Of a stretch of 13,097 bases of DNA, positions 7,529 through 13,097 are shown piece by piece. The notes beneath the pieces were generated by a model. That model saw only the letters and a program-made list of their open reading frames with translations, ran no database searches and was not told the origin of the DNA. The DNA is taken from assembly GCA_021784715.1 (NCBI GenBank), contig JAJYHP010000019.1:1-13097 (forward strand), in the 5' to 3' direction. The position numbers and the translations under genes are program-made. Numbering within the stretch: position 1 is the stretch's first letter; every line of letters begins with the position of its first letter. Source of the stretch: a bacterium (GTDB taxonomy: Bacteria > Eremiobacterota > Eremiobacteria > Baltobacterales > Baltobacteraceae).

Positions 7529-8498
7529 TCTCGCCTCGGTCGTAGACGAACTGCGCCGTCGCGAGGCGTTCGTGATGGTGAGCCACGTTAAACCCGATGG
7601 CGATACGTTAGGTGCGGGGCTCGCGCTCGGAATCGCTCTCAAACAACTCGGTAAGCGCGTCGCTTATTTCCAGCAAGATCCCGTGCCGAGGAATCTTCGT
7701 TTCCTCCCCGATTCCGAATTCGTCGCTCGCGCGCTCCCCGCCGATCTACCACCCGACACCCTTTTTGTTTTCTGCGATATGAGCGACCCGGCACGAGCGG
7801 GCGAATTTCTCCCGCCGTTACTGCGCGAGAATATGCTCGATATCGATCATCATCTCGGGAACGCGCATTTCGGTGCATACAATTTGGTGATCCCCGAGGA
7901 AACATCGACGGGAACCGTCGTCGTGCGGATTTTACGCGCATTGGGAATCCCGATCGATGCGCGGATCGCTACCTGTATCCTCACCACGATTATGACCGAT
8001 ACCGGCGGCTTCATGCATAGCAATACGACCCCGCAGACGCTCGAACTCTCGGCCGAACTCATGCGAGCGGGTGCCGATAAGGAGCGCATCACCGATGAGA
8101 TTTTCGGCAACAAGCGCATTGCGGCGATTCGGTTGCTCGGCGAAGTCCTCGCGGTCATGCGGTTCTCGAGCGAGGGGCGCTACTGTTATTCGTATATCGA
8201 CGAGCCGATGCTCGCGCGCACCGGGGCCGATGGTGAGGATAGTGAAGACCTCGTCAACGTGCTGCTGCGCGTCGAAGGAGTCCACGCCGCTGCGCTCTTT
8301 AAAGCCTTCGACGGCGAGATTCGCGTGAGTTTGCGCTCCGACGGCTCGGTGAATGTCCAGCAAGCAGCCGCGCAGTTAGGCGGCGGCGGCCATTATCGCG
8401 CCTCGGGGCTCACGCATCCGGGGCCGTTGCCCGAGGCCTTTGCAGCGGTGGAAGCGGCGCTGTTGCACGAGGGCCTCGCAACGACCGCGCCTGCCTAG
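7503..8498 (+). CDS. nrnA: DHH/DHHA1 phosphoesterase, NrnA-type oligoribonuclease/pAp phosphatase
   Basis: Family members degrade 2-5 nt RNAs and often dephosphorylate pAp, using Mn2+. The 331-residue product has DHH motif I HVKPDGDTLG (H28, D32, D34), the signature DIDHH (113-117) with N120 following, motif TDTGGFMHSNTT, and the DHHA1 substrate motif GGGGHYRASG (from residue 293). All metal ligands expected for an active enzyme are visible. The ATG at 7503 is chosen because GAGGAGAG (7490-7497) precedes it at ideal distance; the frame runs further upstream, but that part shadows rbfA. The rbfA-nrnA-truB-ribF order is seen in many Gram-positive genomes and supports the NrnA assignment over other DHH proteins such as RecJ or cyclic-dinucleotide phosphodiesterases. 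Exact substrate preference cannot be read from sequence. Confidence 0.92.
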   Translation: MQAQTKTDDLASVVDELRRREAFVMVSHVKPDGDTLGAGLALGIALKQLGKRVAYFQQDPVPRNLRFLPDSEFVARALPADLPPDTLFVFCDMSDPARAGEFLPPLLRENMLDIDHHLGNAHFGAYNLVIPEETSTGTVVVRILRALGIPIDARIATCILTTIMTDTGGFMHSNTTPQTLELSAELMRAGADKERITDEIFGNKRIAAIRLLGEVLAVMRFSSEGRYCYSYIDEPMLARTGADGEDSEDLVNVLLRVEGVHAAALFKAFDGEIRVSLRSDGSVNVQQAAAQLGGGGHYRASGLTHPGPLPEAFAAVEAALLHEGLATTAPA

Positions 8499-8522
8499 CT
8501 CGCCGAACGAACGAAACGAGCG

Positions 8523-9416
8523 ATGCTTCCCTCTTCATCGATGATGGGTTTCGTCAACGTCTGTAAGCCCGCCGGGCCGACATCGACGCAGATCGTCACG
8601 CGCGTGCGGCGCATTTTTAGCACGTATTCCGAACAGCGCGATCTCGCTGCGGGACATCTCGGAACGCTCGATCCGCAGGCGGCCGGCGTGCTTCCGATCG
8701 CTATCGGGAAGGCGACGCGATTGATTCCGCTGCTCGAAGATCGTCGGAAATGTTACGCCCTTACGCTCGTACTCGGGCGCTCGACGACAACGCAGGATGC
8801 ACTCGGCGAGAGCGTCGAGAGCGCGCCCGTGCCCGAGAATATTCTGCAGCGCCTCGAAGAAGTATTGCCGTCGTTTTGCGGCCGCATCGATCAGATTCCG
8901 CCGATGTTCTCGGCGCTGCATTACGGTGGGAAGCGGTTGTACGATCTCGCGCGCGCCGGGATAACGGTCGAGCGCAAGGCGCGCACGATCTCGATCTACG
9001 ATCTTTCGATCCTCGGCTTCGAGGCGCCCGATACCGTGCGCATGCGCGTGACGTGCAGCGAGGGCACCTACGTGCGTACGCTTTGCGCCGATCTCGGCGC
9101 GGCGGTCGGTGTTCCGGCGCACATGGGGGCGCTCGTCCGCGAAGCATCGGGGCCGTTCTTGCTCGCCGAGGCGCTGACGCTCGAAGAGATCGCCGAGTCG
9201 CCCGATGCGGCGTTGCTCGCACCGGATCGCATCGTCCCGTTTCCCACCGTCGTGCTCGATCTGCGTGCGTCGGCGGATTTTCGCGCCGGGAGAACGATCG
9301 CGATGGCGGAGGGCGTCGGCGGCAAACACGTCTTCGTGCGCGACGCGGCGCGGACGCTCGTCGGGGTCGGCGAAGCGCACGGGGTTCTGCTCGCCCCGCG
9401 CAAGGTTTTCGTATGA
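8523..9416 (+). CDS. truB: tRNA pseudouridine(55) synthase TruB
   Basis: TruB converts U55 in the T-loop of tRNAs to pseudouridine. The 297-residue product contains FVNVCKPAGPTS near the N-terminus, the catalytic motif GHLGTLDPQAAGVLP with nucleophile D50, KCYALTLVLGRSTTTQDALG, PPMFSALHYGGKRLYDLARAG, and SEGTYVRTLCADLG. The C-terminal 70 residues are a short divergent module. The start is uncertain: ATG 8523 is used, but ATG 8541 or 8544 would give the usual short lead (MMGFVNV or MGFVNV), and none has a clear ribosome site. The gene lies 24 bases after nrnA and its stop overlaps the ribF start (ATGA, 9413-9416). Confidence 0.95.
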   Translation: MLPSSSMMGFVNVCKPAGPTSTQIVTRVRRIFSTYSEQRDLAAGHLGTLDPQAAGVLPIAIGKATRLIPLLEDRRKCYALTLVLGRSTTTQDALGESVESAPVPENILQRLEEVLPSFCGRIDQIPPMFSALHYGGKRLYDLARAGITVERKARTISIYDLSILGFEAPDTVRMRVTCSEGTYVRTLCADLGAAVGVPAHMGALVREASGPFLLAEALTLEEIAESPDAALLAPDRIVPFPTVVLDLRASADFRAGRTIAMAEGVGGKHVFVRDAARTLVGVGEAHGVLLAPRKVFV

Positions 9417-10330
9417 AGATCTATCACACGTTCGAACGGAGCGCGACGCGGCCGCTCGCCGTTGCGATCGGTTTCTTCGATGGCGTTCACCTCGGGCATC
9501 GCGAACTGATTCGGCGCACGCTGCTGGAACGCAAGCCGGGCTGGCGCGCGGGCGCGATTACCTTTTCGAATCACCCGGTCGCCTATCTGCGTCCCGGGGA
9601 AGAGCCGCCGTTGCTGCAGAGTTGTGAGGAACGCATCAATACGCTTGCCGCGCTCGGCATCGAAGAATGCTTTCTCGTTCCCTTCGACCATGCGGTCGCG
9701 AGTATGAGTGCGGAGCGTTTTATCGATGACGTGTTGCTCGCGCGCCTTGGGGTGCGGGCGGTCGTTACCGGTGCAACGTTTCGCTTCGGGCAGCGACGCG
9801 GCGGCGATACGGCACTGCTGCGCGAACGGCTCGAGCCATTCGGGGTGCGCACCGTCGCCGTCGATGCGGTCTGCGATGCGGCCGGCGAGCGTATCTCCTC
9901 GACGCGGATTCGCGGCCTCGTGCAACGCGGGGAGTGCGAAGCGGCCGACGCTTTGCTTGGAGCGAGTTTCTCGATTCGTGGGGTGGTGGAGCGCGGGGCC
10001 GGGCGCGGGCACGACCTCGGCTTTCCGACCGCGAACCTCCGGGTCGCCGAGGGGATGCTGCCGCGCGACGGCGTCTACGCGACGATCGCGCGGCACGACG
10101 GACGCGACTATATGGGGCTGCTCTCGATCGGCAGCAACCCGCAATTCGGCGGCGAGAACCGCACCGTCGAGGTCTGGCTGCGCGACTTTTCGCGCACGAT
10201 CTACGGCGAGCAGCTTGCCCTGCGCGAGCTACGCTTCGTACGCGCACAGAAAACCTTTTCCGACGTTTCGGCGTTGATAGAACAGATGGAGCGCGACCGC
10301 GAGGCGGTCGCCTTCCCCAGTTACGGATGA
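9413..10330 (+). CDS. ribF: Bifunctional riboflavin kinase/FAD synthetase
   Basis: RibF phosphorylates riboflavin to FMN and adenylylates FMN to FAD. In the 305-residue product the N-terminal FAD synthetase domain (1-about 180) has GFFDGVHLGH (20-29), TFSNHP, VTGATFRFGQRRGG (119-131) and ISSTRIR (161-167). The C-terminal kinase domain (about 185-300) has GRGHDLGFPTANL (197-209), DGVYA, SIGSNPQFGG and the catalytic-Glu segment TVEVWL (E253). Both halves look complete. The ATG at 9413 overlaps the truB stop by 4 bases and gives the standard N-terminus; the longer open frame is a shadow of truB. Its placement after truB is the common arrangement. Confidence 0.97.
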   Translation: MKIYHTFERSATRPLAVAIGFFDGVHLGHRELIRRTLLERKPGWRAGAITFSNHPVAYLRPGEEPPLLQSCEERINTLAALGIEECFLVPFDHAVASMSAERFIDDVLLARLGVRAVVTGATFRFGQRRGGDTALLRERLEPFGVRTVAVDAVCDAAGERISSTRIRGLVQRGECEAADALLGASFSIRGVVERGAGRGHDLGFPTANLRVAEGMLPRDGVYATIARHDGRDYMGLLSIGSNPQFGGENRTVEVWLRDFSRTIYGEQLALRELRFVRAQKTFSDVSALIEQMERDREAVAFPSYG

Positions 10331-10338
10331 GGAGACCG

Positions 10339-10860
10339 ATGAGACCCGATCGACCGTTGATGCTCGCCGCCGCCTTCGCCTTGCTCGCGGGCTGCTCGCA
10401 CGCCGCGACCTCGACAGCGCCCACACATGCCAGCGTCGGCGCGATGGAGCCCTCGTGGAGCGAACGCACCGACAAAGGCTCGATGCTAACCTCGGCCTCG
10501 TTGCTCGGCAAGCCGGTCTACGTGAATTTCTTTGCATCGTGGTGCCCGCCGTGCAACGACGAAGCATCGGATATCGAGGCACTCTCGAAGCGTTACGCTT
10601 CGCGTGGGCTCCAGGTCGTCGGTGTCGACGTGATGGAGAATGCCGATAAGGCGGCGCTCTTTGGTCGCGAGCATCACCTCACCTATCCGCTCGTCGTCGA
10701 TGACGGCGCTTTGCGCAACGCCTATCAGCTCGACGGTTTACCGGTTCATGTCTTTATCGACGCCGACGGTACCGTTCATGCGATCCGCATCGGCGAATTA
10801 ACGAAAGCCGCAATGATCCGCAACATCCGTGCGATCCTCCCGAGCAAAGGCCCCGCGTAA
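10339..10860 (+). CDS. TlpA/ResA-like thioredoxin-fold lipoprotein
   Basis: The 173-residue product starts with a lipoprotein signal peptide (PLMLAAAFALLAGC, lipobox LLAGC, lipidated C19), then a short Ser/Thr/Ala linker, then a thioredoxin fold. Motifs are VNFFASWCPPC (redox pair C69/C72), GVDVMENADKAAL and the cis-proline region LDGLPVHVFIDADG. Such extracytoplasmic reductases keep cysteines reduced, for example in cytochrome c assembly; the partner here is not evident. The ATG at 10339 is chosen because GAGGAG (10329-10334), which spans the ribF stop, lies 4 bases upstream. An in-frame ATG at 10327 overlaps the ribF stop but has no ribosome site. The gene follows ribF by 8 bases, so it is probably the last gene of the operon although unrelated to translation. 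Confidence 0.87.
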   Translation: MRPDRPLMLAAAFALLAGCSHAATSTAPTHASVGAMEPSWSERTDKGSMLTSASLLGKPVYVNFFASWCPPCNDEASDIEALSKRYASRGLQVVGVDVMENADKAALFGREHHLTYPLVVDDGALRNAYQLDGLPVHVFIDADGTVHAIRIGELTKAAMIRNIRAILPSKGPA

Positions 10861-10909
10861 GAAGTTTTTCGCTCCCTGTCTCGCGATACTCTCGACTCGC
10901 GCTGCGATG
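10861..10909. other. Convergent gap, no clear terminator
   Basis: Only 49 bases separate the TlpA-like and Clp stop codons. CGCGA/TCGCG (10882-10886 with about 10897-10901) could form a weak stem with a 10-base loop, but no T-tract follows it on either strand. A T5 run at 10865-10869 has no convincing stem before it. Termination may be Rho-dependent or lie inside the opposing genes. Confidence 0.4.
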
Positions 10910-12847
10910 TTACGCCGCCGTGACGATATAATCGCCTTCGCGCAGCGTGACCCGAGCGGTTCTGCCGGCGGAGAGGCGCCCGGCGAGGATCGCCCCGGCG
11001 AGCGGCGTGCCGAGCCGGCTCTGTACCGTCCGCGCGACATCGCGCGCGCCGCTTCCGGTACGCATCGCCTCTGCTGCCAACTCCGCGAGCGCGATCTGCG
11101 CGACCTCAAGCCGTACTTCCCGTGCGCCGAGGCGCGAGGCGAGGGCCTCGACGTGGAGCGCGACGATCTTTTCGATCTCCGCATTGCCTAGCGGCGCAAA
11201 GGCAACGATCTCATCGACGCGGTTGAGCAATTCGGGGCGCAACAACATTGCGAGATCCTCGCGGTCGCCGTTGAGCGTGAGAATCACGAGGGCGTGGCGA
11301 AAATCGATCGTGCGCCCCTTCGCATCGGTGATCCGTCCCTCGCCGAGGAGTTGCAACAGCAGCGCGGCGACGTCGGGGTGTGCTTTCTCGATCTCGTCGA
11401 AGAGCACCACGCTGTACGGACGGCGACGAACCGGTTCGGTGAGCTGTCCCGGCGCGTCGTGCCCGGCATATCCCGGCGGCGCACCGATCAGTCGTGCGAT
11501 ACTGTGTGCTTCACCGAATTCTCCGCCGTCGATACGCACGATTGCCTCTTCGCTGCCGAAGAGCTCGGCGGCCAGGCGTTTCGCTAATTCCGTCTTGCCG
11601 ACGCCGCTTGGTCCGTGGAAGAGAAAACTTCCGAGCGGACGACGCGGATCGTGCAGCCCCGCGCGCGCGCGGCGTAACGCCTCGGCGATTTTACGGGTCG
11701 CTTCGCTCTGTCCGATGATACGCGCGTCGAGCCGCGCCTCCAGCGCGAGCAAGACGTTTGCGCCGTCGTCGGCGACGCTGTTCTGCGGAATGCCGGTCCA
11801 TTTCGTAACGATCGCCGCGATCTCGTCGCGCGTGACGCGAGCGGTCGTTCCGGGTGCTGCTGCAAGCGCTGCCGAGGCCGCCGCTTCATCGAGGAGATCG
11901 ATCGCTTTATCGGGCAGAAAACGGTCCGCGATATAGCGCGCCGATAGTGCGACGGCGGCATCGAGCGCATCGTCGGTGACGATCACGTGGTGGTGCTCCT
12001 CGTGCCGTTTGCGTAATCCGGCGAGAATTGCGCGCGCAGCCTCGGGGCTCGGTTCGGCGACCTGCACGGGCTGAAAACGCCGTTCGAGCGCGGCGTCGGA
12101 TTCGATATATTTGCGATATTCGGCGAAGGTCGTCGCGCCGATGCATTGGAGCTCGCCGCGCGCGAGTTCGGGTTTGATCATCGAACTGACGTCGAGCGCG
12201 CCTTCGGCGGCACCCGCTCCGACGAGTGCGTGCAATTCGTCGATGAAGAGAATTACCTCGCCGCTGCTCCGCTTGAGCTCGTCGAGAATACGTTTGACGC
12301 GCCCCTCGAGTTCGCCGCGATATTTCGTACCGGCGACGAGCGGGCCGAGGGTGAGTGCGAGAACCCGTTTCCCGCGCAATGCCTGCGGCACGTTGCCGGA
12401 ATGAATGCGTTGTGCGAGCCCTTCGGCGATCGCCGTTTTCCCGACCCCGGGCTCGCCGACGAGAACCGGGTTGTTCTTGCTCCGCCGCGAGAGAATCGCG
12501 ATCACGCGTTCGATCTCGCGGTCGCGGCCGATCACCGGGTCGAGTTTCCCGGCGCGGGCTAATTCGGTGAGGTCGCGGGAAAAGCTCTCCAGCGTCGGGG
12601 TGCCGCCGCGCAATCGCTTTGCGAAATCTCCGAGCGGCTCTTTCCCACCCCCTCGCTCGTTGGCGATCCGCTCGTAAAGCAACGATCCGGCGACGACGAG
12701 CCCGGCGGCGGTTGCCGCGGCCCCGAGCCAACCCATCGCCGAGCGTGCAGCGGCGGTGGAGGCACGGCAGTTGGCGCAGATCGCGCGCCCGGTCTCATCG
12801 AAAGCAACGGCGGGGCGCACGGCGCACCGGCGGCAGAGTTCGTTCAT
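10910..12847 (-). CDS. ClpE/ClpC-like AAA+ unfoldase with zinc ribbon and predicted membrane anchor
   Basis: The 645-residue product is a two-ring Hsp100/Clp ATPase. Order: zinc ribbon C5xxC8...C24xxC27; a 21-residue uncharged stretch (38-58) that looks like a transmembrane helix; basic linker; AAA+ module 1 (Walker A GEPGVGKT 131-138, pore loop GTKYRGE 173-179, Walker B VILFIDE 198-204, ERRF 255-258); AAA+ module 2 (Walker A GPSGVGKT 412-419, GYAG pore loop 459-462, Walker B VVLFDE 480-485, sensor-1 N526, LLNRVDE 540-546, sensor-2 GAR 600-602). It has no Clp N-domain. The middle domain is reduced to about 15 residues (324-339) before the WTGIP motif, and only about 10 residues lie between sensor 1 and [10 protein letters not shown], so the ClpP-docking loop is absent. 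It is shorter than typical ClpC (about 810). ATP hydrolysis looks intact. The ATG at 12847 gives the complete zinc ribbon; its ribosome site is weak. It lies 34 bases after the SIMPL gene, probably in one operon. Confidence 0.9.
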   Translation of the reverse strand: MNELCRRCAVRPAVAFDETGRAICANCRASTAAARSAMGWLGAAATAAGLVVAGSLLYERIANERGGGKEPLGDFAKRLRGGTPTLESFSRDLTELARAGKLDPVIGRDREIERVIAILSRRSKNNPVLVGEPGVGKTAIAEGLAQRIHSGNVPQALRGKRVLALTLGPLVAGTKYRGELEGRVKRILDELKRSSGEVILFIDELHALVGAGAAEGALDVSSMIKPELARGELQCIGATTFAEYRKYIESDAALERRFQPVQVAEPSPEAARAILAGLRKRHEEHHHVIVTDDALDAAVALSARYIADRFLPDKAIDLLDEAAASAALAAAPGTTARVTRDEIAAIVTKWTGIPQNSVADDGANVLLALEARLDARIIGQSEATRKIAEALRRARAGLHDPRRPLGSFLFHGPSGVGKTELAKRLAAELFGSEEAIVRIDGGEFGEAHSIARLIGAPPGYAGHDAPGQLTEPVRRRPYSVVLFDEIEKAHPDVAALLLQLLGEGRITDAKGRTIDFRHALVILTLNGDREDLAMLLRPELLNRVDEIVAFAPLGNAEIEKIVALHVEALASRLGAREVRLEVAQIALAELAAEAMRTGSGARDVARTVQSRLGTPLAGAILAGRLSAGRTARVTLREGDYIVTAA

Positions 12848-12881
12848 CGATTCGTTCTACCGCCGCCGATCCGTCGCGGTT

Positions 12882-13097
12882 TCACGGGAGCAGTTGGTAG
12901 GTGACCGTCACGCCTGCCTGAACGGCGACCGCCGACGGCGGGATCTCGGTTGGAGGTGGAGTCGGCGGCGGCATCATCATCTTGAAGGCCAAACCCTGCT
13001 GCGGAAAGTAGCGCGGGGTCGCGCCGTCGATCGCGATGGAGATGATGCGGCCGAGGCGTAGGTGCTCCGCGGCGGCGACCGCTTCGGCCTGGACGCG
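12882..13097 (-). CDS. SIMPL-domain (DUF541) protein, C-terminal part only
   Basis: On the minus strand an open frame enters from the right edge and runs 71 codons to TGA (12884-12882); it has no start in the window. The fragment reads as the end of a SIMPL/DUF541 domain: RVQAEAVAAAEHLRLGRIIS (family pattern A..A...A..LG.....I), a Pro/Met-rich loop (MMMPPPTPPP), and the closing strand VAVQAGVTVTYQLLP (family pattern V...V.V.Y.L). SIMPL proteins (YggE, BP26) are usually exported or membrane-bound and form oligomeric, sometimes channel-like, assemblies; their function is poorly defined. The export signal would be outside the window. It is upstream of, and co-directional with, the Clp gene. The assignment rests on a short divergent fragment. 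Confidence 0.72.
   Translation of the reverse strand, partial: RVQAEAVAAAEHLRLGRIISIAIDGATPRYFPQQGLAFKMMMPPPTPPPTEIPPSAVAVQAGVTVTYQLLP

Noticed and set aside
9934..10338. N-terminal extension of the thioredoxin lipoprotein through ribF
   Set aside because: The extension is a shadow of the ribF coding frame; the lipoprotein signal peptide and the ribosome site place the start at 10339.
10829..11191. Plus-strand open frame of 120 codons across the convergent gap
   Set aside because: It is antisense to the C-terminus of the Clp ATPase, its product is Arg-rich low-complexity sequence, and it has no ribosome site.
1930..12433. Repeated octamer GCGATCGC (1930, 3567, 3990, 5876, 7290, 12426), the cyanobacterial HIP1 sequence
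   Set aside because: Six copies is more than base composition alone predicts (roughly 0.4 by a hand estimate), but five of six encode Ala-Ile-Ala in frame with the preferred codons GCG ATC GCC, so codon choice explains most of it. A genome-wide count against a codon-shuffled model would decide.

Overview
The window is GC-rich bacterial chromosome and almost entirely coding. Its core is the conserved translation/transcription cluster rimP-nusA-ylxR-infB-rbfA-nrnA-truB-ribF, an order typical of Gram-positive and other Terrabacteria-like lineages. Frequent TTG/GTG starts, strong AGGAGG-type Shine-Dalgarno sites, a lipoprotein and a SIMPL-domain protein are also seen. My guess is a poorly cultured GC-rich phylum such as Candidatus Eremiobacterota/Vulcanimicrobiota (WPS-2) or a relative. 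This is an inference from style and gene content, not a proven placement.

Layout. (1) 1-1950, plus strand: the 3' part of a large NB-ARC/STAND ATPase with a TPR-like tail, a signalling or transcription-regulator type protein whose P-loop and any DNA-binding domain lie off the left edge. (2) 1951-2368: a 418-base gene-poor gap. It holds a possible sigma70 promoter (2001-2029), a run of local hairpins, an 18-codon ORF with a near-perfect ribosome site (2099-2155), a very good intrinsic terminator (2225-2268), and a second promoter (2249-2277) whose -35 box and spacer are the terminator's own 3' arm and T-tract. This gap is the most interesting non-coding part of the window. (3) 2369-10330: eight tightly packed translation genes, overlapping or separated by 2-24 bases, most likely one transcript from the promoter at 2249-2277. 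They cover 30S maturation (RimP, RbfA), transcription elongation/antitermination (NusA, YlxR), initiation (IF2), nanoRNA/pAp turnover (NrnA), tRNA pseudouridylation (TruB) and FMN/FAD synthesis (RibF). (4) 10339-10860: a TlpA/ResA-like thioredoxin lipoprotein attached to the end of that operon. (5) 10910-13097, minus strand, convergent: a SIMPL-domain (DUF541) protein cut by the right edge, followed 34 bases later by an unusual Clp/Hsp100 ATPase.

The most unusual protein is the Clp ATPase (10910-12847). It has a CxxC...CxxC zinc ribbon as in ClpE, then an uncharged stretch that looks like a transmembrane helix, then two complete AAA+ modules. It lacks the Clp N-domain, the middle (M/UVR) domain and the second-module segment that carries the ClpP-docking IGF/LGF loop. 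It therefore looks like a membrane-tethered, ClpP-independent unfoldase, possibly linked to its SIMPL neighbour. NusA also has a degenerate GxxG loop in its first KH domain. No tRNA, rRNA, CRISPR array or insertion sequence was seen.
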